Source: Kofleriaceae bacterium (GTDB lineage: Bacteria > Myxococcota_A > Polyangia > Haliangiales > Haliangiaceae). From it: a stretch of DNA of 39,712 bases. The stretch covers positions 1-39,712 of the forward strand of contig JANTGM010000050.1 in NCBI GenBank assembly GCA_024762925.1, read 5' to 3'. Below the pieces are notes generated by a model. The model ran no database searches, had not been told where the DNA came from, and saw nothing but the letters and a program-made list of their open reading frames with translations. Position numbers and translations under genes: made by a program. Of the stretch, positions 28,511 through 37,855 are shown piece by piece. The number at the start of each line of letters is the position of its first letter. Position 1 is the first letter of the stretch.

Positions 28511-29886
28511 GCGCTTTGTCGAAGAATCGCAAGCGACTCCACCTGTGATGTGCCAGGCATAAAGTCATATAGGCGCACGCTCTCGACTGTGTAGCCCGCT
28601 TCCTTTAGGGCAGCTAGGTCCTTGGCGAGGCTTGCGGGCCCACAGCTGAGGTAGGCGATGACCTTGGGATTTGCCCGAATCAGTAGCTCTCGGCCGCTCT
28701 TGCCAAGGCCTTTGCGCGGAGGATCGACGACCACCGCATCGGCACTCGTGAGCATGTCCAGAGGAAGGTTCGTGGCATCGGCCCTCAGAAACTCCAACTG
28801 GGACTGCAATCCTGCCTCGGTCGCCGCAGCTCTCGCCGTTGCGATCGCCTCAGAATTACTCTCAACTCCGAGCACACTATAGCCGCGGGCGGCCAGGGCG
28901 AATGAAATCGCGCCAACTCCGCAGTAGAGCTCGACCACTCTCGTGCCCGCGGGTAGCGCCAGCCCCTCTGCCAGGTCTGCGAAGGCCTTGGCGGATTGGT
29001 GGCGATTGAGTTGCCAGAACGCACCGGGGCCAAGATGGATAGCAACGCCAGATGCATCTTCCTCAATGGTTGATGAGCCGAGAACTGTGGTAATGGCGTC
29101 GGTAAGAAGAACTCCGGTGGTTTGATCGTTGTTGCATCTTGAGACGCCCGTGACTTCGGGCTCAGAGTAGATGCGCTCTGCCAGGGCGAGCACGTCATTT
29201 TGGGGCATCCCGCTGGTGCAGATGAGAAGCACTGAGACGTCGCCGGAAGCGCCACAGCGAATCGTGGCATAGCGCAAACCCTCGCTGCCTTGCGCGCCCT
29301 CCTCGTAGACTCTGGAGCCAAGGGCATTCGCGTGCCTGGCAATCGCTCGGGCCACCTTGGCAATGGCAGGCTCGACGACTTGGCACTCGAGCGTGCTGAC
29401 AACTTGGTGGCTCCGCGGCTTGTAAGCGCCCAGAAGAATCTCCTCTCCGCGCTTCGCGATCACGTACTTGCCCTTGTTTCGGTAGTGCGTAGCGGGTCCG
29501 GGCTCTGGTGGCTGCACACGGGGAGCGCCAGAGAGTCGTGCGTCAAGAGCGGCTTGCACCAAGCGGCACTTCTGCGCTCGTTGTCCTTCGGCGTTGAGAT
29601 GTTGCCAAGCGCAACCACCGCAGGTGCCAAATGCTGCGCAAGGTGGGAGTGTGCGCGAGGCAGAGACATCGGATGTCCGTTCGGTAATTCGCGCCCAAGC
29701 ACGTGGCTTGTGTGGGCTTTGATGCTCGATTTCGACCCACGCGCTCTCGCCGGGTAAGAGATCCGAGACCAGAAACTCCATTGATGGGCTCTCTTCTGAG
29801 CCGTCCATACGTGAGGACGCAGACGCCACACCAAAGCCGTCTGGAGACAGACCATGGGCAGTCACGTGGTGGCGTTGTTTCGACAT
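28507..29886 (-). CDS. TrmA/RlmD-family RNA 5-methyluridine methyltransferase
   Basis: 459 residues from the ATG at 29886. An N-terminal TRAM-like beta segment is followed by a [4Fe-4S] cluster motif CAAFGTCGGCAWQHLN with a later Cys in LECQVV, as in RlmD (RumA). The SAM-binding part has QLNRHQS, VVELYCGVGAISFALA and DPPRKGLG. The catalytic Cys is in YLSCGPASLAKDL, and the ending VESLAIL gives the base Glu. Which RNA uridine it modifies (23S U1939, U747 or tRNA U54) cannot be told. The frame is open upstream to 29916 but MSKQ is preferred. It is divergent from mnmA, with 40 bp between starts. Confidence 0.9.
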   Translation of the reverse strand: MSKQRHHVTAHGLSPDGFGVASASSRMDGSEESPSMEFLVSDLLPGESAWVEIEHQSPHKPRAWARITERTSDVSASRTLPPCAAFGTCGGCAWQHLNAEGQRAQKCRLVQAALDARLSGAPRVQPPEPGPATHYRNKGKYVIAKRGEEILLGAYKPRSHQVVSTLECQVVEPAIAKVARAIARHANALGSRVYEEGAQGSEGLRYATIRCGASGDVSVLLICTSGMPQNDVLALAERIYSEPEVTGVSRCNNDQTTGVLLTDAITTVLGSSTIEEDASGVAIHLGPGAFWQLNRHQSAKAFADLAEGLALPAGTRVVELYCGVGAISFALAARGYSVLGVESNSEAIATARAAATEAGLQSQLEFLRADATNLPLDMLTSADAVVVDPPRKGLGKSGRELLIRANPKVIAYLSCGPASLAKDLAALKEAGYTVESVRLYDFMPGTSQVESLAILRQSA

Positions 29887-29887
29887 G

Positions 29888-29914
29888 TTGACAGGCTTAC
29901 AGGCAGCGTATACC
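29888..29914 (+). promoter_or_regulatory. Candidate promoter of mnmA
   Basis: TTGACA (29888-29893, perfect), a 15-bp spacer and TATACC (29909-29914). The -10 ends 12 nt before the ATG at 29927 and no ribosome binding site is visible, which suggests a leader of about 5 nt. The spacer is short for sigma-70. Confidence 0.45.
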
Positions 29915-29926
29915 AAGCCGGCTCAA

Positions 29927-31018
29927 ATGACTCAATCGAGCACAGATGCGCCAATCGTTGTCGGTCTTTCCGGTGGCGTGGACAGTGCTGTGGCGGCAGC
30001 GCTGCTGGTGGAACAAGGGCATCACGTCATTGGCATCACAATGCGGCTCTACGATGCGCAGGGAACCACGGCTGCAAGTGGAAGATGCTGCGGGCCGCGG
30101 GACATCACCGATGCGCGGAAGGTGTGCGACGTTCTCGACATTCCGTTCTACGTTGTCGACTTCGCTGATGAGTTTCAGGAGGCGGTCGTCGACGACTTTG
30201 TCGACACCTACTTGCGAGGGCACACTCCAAACCCTTGCATTCGCTGCAATCAAAGCATCAAGTTTACTCCGCTGCTGCGACGCGCTCGACAGCTGGGGGC
30301 AGAGACACTCGTGACAGGCCACTACGCTCGCATTGAGACCGAAGGCGAGCGCTTGCTCTTGCGTCGTGGGGTCGATCGCCAAAAGGACCAAAGCTATTTT
30401 CTCTTCTCAATGCCGACCTCCGAGTTGGCTTCGATTCGGTTCCCTCTTGGCCTTTACGACAAAGACCAGACGCGCAAGATGGCGGAGCGCTTTGGCCTCC
30501 CCAATGCGACTAAGAAGGATTCTCAGGAAATTTGCTTTGTGCCGGATGGTGACTATGCTGGCTTTGTCGAAAAGGCTGCCACAAAGCGCGGCCTTAGCTT
30601 GCCAATCGCCGGTGATATCGTGACCGAAGACGGAACGGTCGTAGGGCGCCACAAAGGGGTCCATCGCTACACAATCGGGCAACGACGAGGCATTGGCGAT
30701 GTCAAGCTGGCCGGGGGTGGCCCCGCCTATGTGACTCGCCTCGATGTAGCTGGCAACCGACTGATCGTGGGTTCAGCCGGGGAAGCTCCAGCGCCGCGCT
30801 TCACCATCGAAGGAGTTCGCTGGTTTATCGAGGAGCCGGGTGGCGAGCTTGAAACAATGGTCCAGCTTCGGCACCGCGGCACTCCTGTCGCCGCAACGGT
30901 GTTCGCGACCGGAGATACGGCGACGGTTCAGCTGCGAGACGATGCGATCGCGGCGCCTGGCCAAGCCGCTGTCTTCTACGATGGAGACACCGTGCAGGGC
31001 GGCGGTTGGATTCGCTGA
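29927..31018 (+). CDS. mnmA: tRNA-specific 2-thiouridylase MnmA
   Basis: 363 residues. The PP-loop is GLSGGVDSAVAA near residue 12; the catalytic Cys are C104 in NPCIRCNQSIKF and the one in SQEICFVPDGDY. The C-terminal beta-barrel parts (HRYTIGQRRGIG, YVTRLD, ATVQLRD and PGQAAVFYDGD) are intact. It thiolates U34 of Lys, Glu and Gln tRNAs. I chose the ATG at 29927; an ATG at 29885 would add 14 residues but runs through the promoter and is not expected from the family N-terminus. Confidence 0.96.
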   Translation: MTQSSTDAPIVVGLSGGVDSAVAAALLVEQGHHVIGITMRLYDAQGTTAASGRCCGPRDITDARKVCDVLDIPFYVVDFADEFQEAVVDDFVDTYLRGHTPNPCIRCNQSIKFTPLLRRARQLGAETLVTGHYARIETEGERLLLRRGVDRQKDQSYFLFSMPTSELASIRFPLGLYDKDQTRKMAERFGLPNATKKDSQEICFVPDGDYAGFVEKAATKRGLSLPIAGDIVTEDGTVVGRHKGVHRYTIGQRRGIGDVKLAGGGPAYVTRLDVAGNRLIVGSAGEAPAPRFTIEGVRWFIEEPGGELETMVQLRHRGTPVAATVFATGDTATVQLRDDAIAAPGQAAVFYDGDTVQGGGWIR

Positions 31019-31024
31019 GCCAAG

Positions 31025-34000
31025 CTATTCGGTGGTCTTCTCGCTGAGTAGGACCAGCGCTCGATTGGTGACCACTTCGCTCGAGAAACTCTCTCGCCAA
31101 AGTGGGTTGCTCAGCGCAGCGAGTTTGCGCTCAAAGCCTGCGACTGCCCTGGCGAGGGTCGCCTCTGAATCGGGCGAAGCTGTTGCCTCAAGAAGAAGGT
31201 AGTGGGCGTAGACAATCTCTTCTTCGGAGCCCTCGACATAGGTCTGGGTGTCGAGGATCTCCATCGCCTTGGTCGAAAGATCGATGGCTGGCGCCATGTT
31301 GCCCAGCCGGTGTTCGGCCTGCGCCTGTCTCGAGAGGGCCATCGCGCGCGCGCCCGATAGTGAGGCTGTGGCCGCTTGCTGGGCCGCTGTGGCCGCGTAC
31401 TCAATCGCCTTCTCCGCATCGCCGGTGTCGGCTCGTTTGAGCAGAGCTTCCGCCATGCCAATGCCAGCGTTGATGAGAACGTAGGGGGATTTGATTTCGC
31501 TGGCGTACTGATAGGCGAGGGTAAGGCGCTCCAATCCAAGCTCGATGTCACCTAGCATGACGGCGTTGAGTCCCGCGTAGATGAGCGAGTCTGCTTCACT
31601 CCACCTCGACTTGGTTTCTCGATGAAGACCCAGCGCGCGCTCAAAATAGGTCCTGGCGACCGTGTACTGGCCCACTTCGTTGAGAATAATTCCGCAGACC
31701 GAAAGGTTGTCGCCGGCCCGCGCTTGGTCGCCATCGGCCTCGCAGAGACTCACACTTCGCTGAGCGCAACGGATCGCGTCTTCGAACTCACCCAAGCACA
31801 TGTGAATGACAGCCAAGTGATTGCTTGCAATGCGTTCGAGCCCCGGATCCCGGTTGCGCTGGACCTCGGCGATGATTGGTTCGTAGATCTGCTTGGCGTC
31901 GGCGTATCGGGCACGGACCAGAAAATTTCTGGCAAGGCTGATACGGGCTCGCGTCTCATAGCTTCGCACACCGAGTGACTCAAAGATTCCGAGTGCCTCT
32001 TCTGCGCGCTGCTGTCCAGCTTCGAAGTTTCCCGTTCGCTCAAGAGCCTCTCCCATGACTCGAAGAGCCTCCCCCTGCATCAGAGGAACAGCAGCGGCCG
32101 TGGCGATGTCGTGGGCTCTTTGGGCTCCTTCGATTGCTTGGTCAAGCACGCCTAGGCGCAAGAGTCGTTCGGCCGAGTGCACGACCAGCTCCGCTTCTTC
32201 GGCGCTGCCAGACGCACACAAAGGCTCAAGTGAAACCAGATCGGCTCCTTGATGCTCTGGTTCTCCAAGGTCGCGATAGGCCCGTGCACGCCCAAAGTAG
32301 GCTTCGCGAAGCAAGTCCTCGCAATGGGCTTTCTGGCCATTGCAGTCACCGAGTACTGCAATGGCTGTGGTGTACGCGTCACGCGCACTGGCGGTCTCAA
32401 AGGCGGCGAGGGCGACCCGGCCAGCGCGCAGCCACTGCGTCGCAGAGGCGATGACTTCTCCGCCGAGTTCGAGATGCCTTGCGACGATTGCTGGTGGCTC
32501 ATCGAGACCAGAGTCGGCACGGAGCGCGAGCAGCTTGCCGAGGTTCGCATGCGTTGTGCGCCGGGGGCTGGCAGAGAGAGAAGAGTAGACGACCTCTTGA
32601 ATGAGCCCATGTCGAAACGCAAACTCACCGCCCTGGCTTTGAACATCTGCTTGGTTGCTCTGGACCAGCAGCCCCTCTTCAACGAGCTCTTGCAAGTGAG
32701 GCCCAACTGCAGAGCCGACGAGTTCTTCGAGAATGCTGGAGCGAAATGTCTCTCCAATCACGGCAGCTCGCTGCAAGACAGCCCGGGTGCGTCGCCGTAA
32801 CCGGTCGATTCGAGCCACCACGCTGTCTCGAATGGTGGCAGGAGTTGCATCCCAGCCAACTTCCCGAATCGTCCGGCACAGCTCTTCTATGTACAGCGGA
32901 TTGCCACCAGCGCGGCGAGCGACTTCCGTTGCGCCAGCGTCCTCGAACGACTCGCCAAGACGGTCTTCGATCAAGACGCCTCGTTCGGGTTGTAAGAGTT
33001 CTTCTAGTCGGATAACCGCGACCGTCTCCAGCGCCTGGGCACCTTCAAGGTCGTGCCGCGCGCTCAGAACGAAGATACAGGGGAAGTCGCGAGTTTGACG
33101 ATCGAGTAGATATCTAACAACACCAATGCTGGCGTCATCAGCAAGGTGCACGTTCTCAAGCACGACGACGCTGGGGCGCTCTCCTGCCAGTGTCCGATGC
33201 ACAAGAGCGATGGTCTCTGCGCAACGTTCACGAAGGGCGGCAGCAGCATCTTCGTTGATGCCCAAAGCGCCATCTCGCAGCTCCATAGCCAGCTCGAAGC
33301 TCTGCGTGGCATCGATAAGCTCTTCTTCACTCACGGACTGGCGAAGACAGGAGGCCAGGCCGTGGGCAAGCTGGGCCCGAGCATGCTCACCGCGCCCAGG
33401 TGGCAGATTGAGCGCGGCCTGCATGTGCTCAATCGCCAGGCTGAGGGGCGCACCCGATGACTGTGTGGTCGCAGAAATTGCGATGAGCAGTGTCTCGATG
33501 GATGTCTCTTCGAGGCGGGCAACAAACTCCGCAATCAACCGACTCTTGCCAATCCCACTGTCACCTTGGATGAGCACTCCTGTGGGCGAGCTGTGCAGAG
33601 CGGCTTCCTGGAAACTTTGCCAGAGTTGTTCGAGCTCCTCGGTTCGACCAACAAACCGTCCGCCTCTGTCGCGGAGTGCACGTCTGCGATCATCGTGGCC
33701 GCTGGGCCCAGTGAGTTCCAAGACCCGCAGTCGTCGACTTCGATAGCGCCGCGCCGCCAATTCCCGGAATTGAAACTGGGCCGAAGCTACGCGCCCAGCG
33801 CCGCCACTGAGCAGGGGACGATAGGGCTCGGCGCCACGCGCCAACTCACGGGCCTCGTTTAGCGCATCGCCGCGAAGCTGATAGGTGTCAGCGCGCCGCT
33901 GGGCTACCACACCCGAGCGCGCCGCTGAGCGCAGGCGAATCGGAAGACCTTGGGCATCGGCCGCTCGCGTGAGTTCTCCCGCATCGAGAGCGTAGTGCAT

Positions 34001-35314
34001 TGAGCTTGCAATGTTGTCTTCGCCGGCAAGCTCAAGCCCAAAGATGGCCACCACCTCTTCGTCACTGTGCTCGTGAACCACGGCACCGTGCTTGTACGCA
34101 AGGTCGCAGAGCGTGCGGCTCACCTGCAGACGTCGGGACTCATCGCCCCCATCCAATCGCAAGATCGCGATCACAACACGGCGCTTGTCAATAAGACTGG
34201 CTAGGGAGAGCGGCGGCTGCTCGATGCTGCCACTGTGATCTTCGAGATCCGAGTCGCTCTCGCCAGAGTCGGTGAGGGCCAGTCGCAGACTTGTTTGGGT
34301 TTTCTCGCCAATGAGCGCCTCGGGAATCTTGTTCGCTTCTGTGATTGCCGACGGGAAGAATGCTGGCGCAGGCGCAAGGTCGGTTTGCGTTTGCTCGTCA
34401 GGCTCCGGTGCGCAGTGGTCGCGAAGCCAGGTGGAGAGCGCTTGAGCATTGGATTCTTCGGAGAGTTCTCGCCCCGATTGGGCAAGCACGCTCGATATCT
34501 CACGGGCAGTTCCGCGTTGCTCGGGATCACGCTGCAGTGCGCGCATGATGGCATTGCAGAGCATCGCTGGCAGATCGGGGCGAATGCTCGCGAGATGGGG
34601 TATCTCGAAGTCACGAACAGATTTAAGGATTGCTCTTAGATCTCGCCCAGTAAAAAGCTTACGCCCTGCGAGAAGTTCCCAGGCGAGAATGCCAACAACA
34701 AAGACGTCCGAAGCAGCCGTGGGCGAGTCTCCGCGGGTTTGCTCTGGAGACATATAGCGCGGCTTGCCACGGAGGCGCTTTGATGATGGCGCCGCAACAA
34801 ACCGAGCGCGTGCCACCCCGAAGTCGAGGATCTTCACAAAGCCTTCGCGGCTCAGAAGGACGTTGTGCGGCGAGACATCGCAGTGCACGATGCCAAGGGG
34901 AACGCCCTGACGATCCGCTTTGCGATGGGCGTAGTCGAGGCCAGAGGCGACTTCGGATAGTAGGTAGGCTGCGACGGCTGGTGGGAGCCTCTCGCCCGGG
35001 CCTAGGGCCTGGAGAGCCGTACGCAAGTCGACGCCTTCAAGAAGCTCCATTGCAAGGTAGAGTTCGCCATCGGCTTTGCCAAAGTCGAAGACCTGTACGA
35101 TGTTGCGGTGGTTGAGCGTCACGGCGATTCGCGCTTCATCAATGAAGTTGCGAATGAAACGCGCCTCGCTGGCAAACTGAGGTTTGATGCGCTTTAGAGC
35201 GAGAACCTTTTCGAAGCCTGCGATGCCGACTGTCTTGGCCATGTAGACCTCGGCCATACCTCCTTGGGCAATCATGCCAAGGATGTGATATTTGCCGAGC
35301 CGCTCGGGAGCCAT
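31025..35314 (-). CDS. Ser/Thr kinase - cyclase-like - AAA ATPase - TPR regulator (PknK-type)
   Basis: About 1429 residues. Kinase domain 8-270: GQGGMAEVY-type loop (AQGGMAEVY, 16-24), K41, HCDVSPHN (144-151; the HRD Arg is Cys), DFG 164-166 and SPE. Residues about 375-520 look like a class III nucleotide cyclase homology domain (GAVVHEHSDEEVVAIFG), but I see no complete set of metal Asp residues, so it is probably inactive. A STAND/AAA_16-type ATPase begins near 560 (GRTEELEQL), with the Walker A GDSGIGKS near 580. About 880-1400 is a chain of TPR-like helical repeats. Such proteins integrate signals by phosphorylation and NTP-driven switching. I chose the ATG at 35314. It is divergent from rnc with 29 bp between the starts. 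Confidence 0.88.
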   Translation of the reverse strand: MAPERLGKYHILGMIAQGGMAEVYMAKTVGIAGFEKVLALKRIKPQFASEARFIRNFIDEARIAVTLNHRNIVQVFDFGKADGELYLAMELLEGVDLRTALQALGPGERLPPAVAAYLLSEVASGLDYAHRKADRQGVPLGIVHCDVSPHNVLLSREGFVKILDFGVARARFVAAPSSKRLRGKPRYMSPEQTRGDSPTAASDVFVVGILAWELLAGRKLFTGRDLRAILKSVRDFEIPHLASIRPDLPAMLCNAIMRALQRDPEQRGTAREISSVLAQSGRELSEESNAQALSTWLRDHCAPEPDEQTQTDLAPAPAFFPSAITEANKIPEALIGEKTQTSLRLALTDSGESDSDLEDHSGSIEQPPLSLASLIDKRRVVIAILRLDGGDESRRLQVSRTLCDLAYKHGAVVHEHSDEEVVAIFGLELAGEDNIASSMHYALDAGELTRAADAQGLPIRLRSAARSGVVAQRRADTYQLRGDALNEARELARGAEPYRPLLSGGAGRVASAQFQFRELAARRYRSRRLRVLELTGPSGHDDRRRALRDRGGRFVGRTEELEQLWQSFQEAALHSSPTGVLIQGDSGIGKSRLIAEFVARLEETSIETLLIAISATTQSSGAPLSLAIEHMQAALNLPPGRGEHARAQLAHGLASCLRQSVSEEELIDATQSFELAMELRDGALGINEDAAAALRERCAETIALVHRTLAGERPSVVVLENVHLADDASIGVVRYLLDRQTRDFPCIFVLSARHDLEGAQALETVAVIRLEELLQPERGVLIEDRLGESFEDAGATEVARRAGGNPLYIEELCRTIREVGWDATPATIRDSVVARIDRLRRRTRAVLQRAAVIGETFRSSILEELVGSAVGPHLQELVEEGLLVQSNQADVQSQGGEFAFRHGLIQEVVYSSLSASPRRTTHANLGKLLALRADSGLDEPPAIVARHLELGGEVIASATQWLRAGRVALAAFETASARDAYTTAIAVLGDCNGQKAHCEDLLREAYFGRARAYRDLGEPEHQGADLVSLEPLCASGSAEEAELVVHSAERLLRLGVLDQAIEGAQRAHDIATAAAVPLMQGEALRVMGEALERTGNFEAGQQRAEEALGIFESLGVRSYETRARISLARNFLVRARYADAKQIYEPIIAEVQRNRDPGLERIASNHLAVIHMCLGEFEDAIRCAQRSVSLCEADGDQARAGDNLSVCGIILNEVGQYTVARTYFERALGLHRETKSRWSEADSLIYAGLNAVMLGDIELGLERLTLAYQYASEIKSPYVLINAGIGMAEALLKRADTGDAEKAIEYAATAAQQAATASLSGARAMALSRQAQAEHRLGNMAPAIDLSTKAMEILDTQTYVEGSEEEIVYAHYLLLEATASPDSEATLARAVAGFERKLAALSNPLWRESFSSEVVTNRALVLLSEKTTE

Positions 35315-35327
35315 CGCCACAGTCGCG

Positions 35328-35337
35328 AGTATATAGT
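35328..35337. promoter_or_regulatory. Shared bidirectional -10 region of the kinase gene and rnc
   Basis: AGTATATAGT is nearly self-complementary. On the plus strand it gives TATAGT (35332-35337), 6 nt before the rnc GTG; on the minus strand TATACT (35333-35328), 13 nt before the kinase ATG. Only 29 bp separate the two start codons, so both mRNAs would be leaderless or almost so. No good -35 is visible for either. Confidence 0.5.
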
Positions 35338-35343
35338 GCTCGG

Positions 35344-36066
35344 GTGGCAAGCGCGCGAGACAAAGCAAGTGGCGGAAGTGAAACTGTGGACCGAGGCGCG
35401 CTTGAGGCAGCTTTGGGCCACCGCTTTTCCAATCCGAAGCTGCTGCAGACGGCTTTGACCCACCGCTCCTATGCCAATGAGCACAGCGCTGAGGGCTGCA
35501 AAACGAATGAGACGCTGGAGTTTCTCGGTGATGCCGTGCTCGATTTGGTAATCGGCGAGCACTTGATGGAGCGTTTCCCCAAGTTGGGCGAGGGCGACCT
35601 GTCGATGACTCGTGCGCAGATGGTTAGTGAGCAGGGACTTTGCCAAGTTGCCAGACCGCTCGACTTGGGTTCATGGCTGCGCCTTGGTCGTGGCGAGGAG
35701 CGCACAGGGGGGCGAGAGAAGTCCTCGCTATTGGCGGATGCCCTGGAAGCCGTAATTGCAGCGGTTTACCAGGATGCTGGCTTCGAGGCCGCCAAGGCAT
35801 TGATTCTCTCGCATTTCGCGCCACTCACTCCGGCAACTCCGGGCCAGCGAACTGACTACAAGACAAAGCTGCAGGAACTTGTGCAACGGGTTCACAAGTC
35901 AGCCCCTGTCTACGAACTTGTCGGGGAAGATGGCCCTGACCACGAAAAAGTGTTTGAGGTCGCTGTTATTGTCGATGGCTCCGAGCGAGCGCGCGCGAGC
36001 GGGCGCAGTAAAAAGGCCGCAGAGCAGGCCGCGGCCGCCTTGGCCATGGAAGAACTCTCTTCGTAG
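35344..36066 (+). CDS. rnc: Ribonuclease III
   Basis: 240 residues. The catalytic signature NETLEFLGDAVLDLVI is present, with a second acidic cluster (LLADALEAVIAAVYQDAG) and a C-terminal dsRNA-binding domain (DYKTKLQELVQ … GRSKKAAEQAAAALAMEEL). It cleaves double-stranded RNA in rRNA and mRNA processing. The start is GTG at 35344, with no ribosome binding site but a TATAGT 6 nt before. The 3' end faces the DUF6178 gene across 3 nt. Confidence 0.95.
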   Translation: MASARDKASGGSETVDRGALEAALGHRFSNPKLLQTALTHRSYANEHSAEGCKTNETLEFLGDAVLDLVIGEHLMERFPKLGEGDLSMTRAQMVSEQGLCQVARPLDLGSWLRLGRGEERTGGREKSSLLADALEAVIAAVYQDAGFEAAKALILSHFAPLTPATPGQRTDYKTKLQELVQRVHKSAPVYELVGEDGPDHEKVFEVAVIVDGSERARASGRSKKAAEQAAAALAMEELSS

Positions 36067-36069
36067 CAG

Positions 36070-37746
36070 CTACGCCATGTCCGTTGCGAAGACCAGTCCG
36101 CTCAGGAACTTCGCTTCGACCGGGACATCCGTCGCCAGGTCCTTGAACAAGTCGGAGAGTTCGCCAAGCCATGCCGCGGTTAGCGATGCAAGAGAGTCTC
36201 GAGCTTCGACGACACCAGCCTCGTCTAAGAGTTCTACCAGTTTTGCTGCGGCAGCATTCCTCTTGTCTGACTGCAGGCCTGCTCCGGAGACCATATCGCG
36301 AAACGCATTGAGCTCGCTGCGCTGAAGCGGTGCGGCACTTGGAACCTTGCCCGATGCTGCCCGCAAAAGGGCAGTGCGAGCGAAGTCGTCGAGCTCTGGC
36401 CGAGGTTCGGGATGGGCGGCAAGCGCGTTAAGATCCACACCGAGAGCATCCGCAATGGCAACGCGTAAGGCGAGGGCCTTGAGGGCATCGGCGAGTTTGG
36501 CAAGGTCATCGCGCGACTCAATAGGTCGCATCTGCGTAGACCCTGGCTCGTCGAGGCACTCAGGATAAAACGGCCGCTTGGATAGAACTGCTTCCAGAAT
36601 GAGAAGCGTATCGGCATCGGCGCAGATGGCCCGTGGAGCAATCATGCGTGCGAAGCGGGCAAGGCGGAGGCAAAGCGTGTAGCCCACCCGGTGCAGTCGC
36701 GTGAGCGAGATGCTGCGAAGAGCTTCGATGGCTCTGTGCTCGTCACCACCGCTGACATACTCAAGTCCGAGAGCGGCCGTTGCCGTCGCATGCAACGTGG
36801 CCAATTCGAGCGCTTCCGAGTTGCCCGGGCTCAAGCTGCCTGCCGAAAGCACGCGATTGACAAGGTAGAGCAGGGCACCCTGCATCGCTTCGATTTCCTC
36901 GCCATCTTGCAGGGCGTCGAGCGTCTTGGCGAAGAATCCTCGGCCCATGATGGGTTCGATCATCGGGGCCGGCAGATCGCTGGCAATCGGCAGTTCGCTA
37001 GGAATCTTGGCCGCACCGAGAAACTCTGCCGTGCCTTCACCGATGCTGACCTGTGCTGGGTCCAGGGGCCGGAAGACCTCCAGGGCCTCGTAGAAGTCGA
37101 CATACCCCAAGTCCGCCATACGGCCAGAGCGCCAGCGGTAGCTCATCTCCTCAAGGTGCGCTTTGGGTTCTGCTCGCGCCGCCATGAGGGTCATGCGCGC
37201 TTCCGTTAGATCGTAGCGGTAGAGGTCCTCAATGATCGAATAGATGAGCTTCACCTGAACTTCGTCCTGGGCGGTGATGACGATCTGAAAGAACGTATCA
37301 GGTGTCTCGAAGACATCTCGATCCTCGTTGTCCGGAACCTCTTCGCCGAGGCTCTTGTCGTAGATGATGCAGAGCCGGGCGAGGGTTAGCGCGGTGAGCT
37401 CTGGATCCATGCCGTTCCACACCTTGCCAAAGAATTCGAATCCGTTCTCCTGCAGGGCGGCGAGCCAGGGCAAGAACGCTTCGATGGAAGGCAAATCTCG
37501 ATCCCAGATTTCCATGTCCACACAACCCTGAATCTGCTCCGGGCTGCAGAGTGATAAGAGTTCTACTGAGTCCCCAAGACCCACTTCGGCGATTAGATGG
37601 TAGAGGTCGGTAACGGCGAGAGCTTGCACCTTGTCTTCGGCATCGTCGCCAGAAATCAGCGCATCCATGCGCTTGTCGGCCCGAGGGCTGGCAAGTGCGG
37701 TGCGAAAGCGGTCGAGGGGCAGGCTTGTCTTGCTAGGTGTGCTCAT
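36070..37746 (-). CDS. DUF6178 family protein
   Basis: 558 residues from the ATG at 37746. The N-terminal half matches the DUF6178 pattern (LAVTDLYHLIAEVGLGDSVELLSLCSPEQ, DMEIWDRDL, LPWLAALQENG), a family of unknown function I know chiefly from Deltaproteobacteria and Myxococcota. It is helical throughout, with no signal peptide, membrane segment or known catalytic motif. GGGAG lies 10 nt before the start. The frame is open upstream to 38202, but that part overlaps tilS. Divergent from tilS, convergent with rnc. Confidence 0.75.
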   Translation of the reverse strand: MSTPSKTSLPLDRFRTALASPRADKRMDALISGDDAEDKVQALAVTDLYHLIAEVGLGDSVELLSLCSPEQIQGCVDMEIWDRDLPSIEAFLPWLAALQENGFEFFGKVWNGMDPELTALTLARLCIIYDKSLGEEVPDNEDRDVFETPDTFFQIVITAQDEVQVKLIYSIIEDLYRYDLTEARMTLMAARAEPKAHLEEMSYRWRSGRMADLGYVDFYEALEVFRPLDPAQVSIGEGTAEFLGAAKIPSELPIASDLPAPMIEPIMGRGFFAKTLDALQDGEEIEAMQGALLYLVNRVLSAGSLSPGNSEALELATLHATATAALGLEYVSGGDEHRAIEALRSISLTRLHRVGYTLCLRLARFARMIAPRAICADADTLLILEAVLSKRPFYPECLDEPGSTQMRPIESRDDLAKLADALKALALRVAIADALGVDLNALAAHPEPRPELDDFARTALLRAASGKVPSAAPLQRSELNAFRDMVSGAGLQSDKRNAAAAKLVELLDEAGVVEARDSLASLTAAWLGELSDLFKDLATDVPVEAKFLSGLVFATDMA

Positions 37747-37820
37747 GGCTGGTCGCTCCCAGGCTGTTGCCACAGGATGCGGACATATACAGCAACAATG
37801 CGACCCCGCAAAGGGGAGGC

Positions 37821-37849
37821 TTGCTTCTGGCGCGCTGCGCCCTGACAAT
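37821..37849 (+). promoter_or_regulatory. Candidate promoter of tilS (leaderless)
   Basis: TTGCTT (37821-37826), a 17-bp spacer and GACAAT (37844-37849). The -10 ends 6 nt before the GTG at 37856, so transcription would begin at the start codon itself. An in-frame TAG right before the GTG excludes a longer protein, and no ribosome binding site is present. Confidence 0.5.
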
Positions 37850-37855
37850 GCGTAG

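Noticed and set aside
33720-34200. Active nucleotide cyclase within the kinase regulator
   Set aside because: The pattern fits the fold, but I could not find a complete set of metal and substrate residues.
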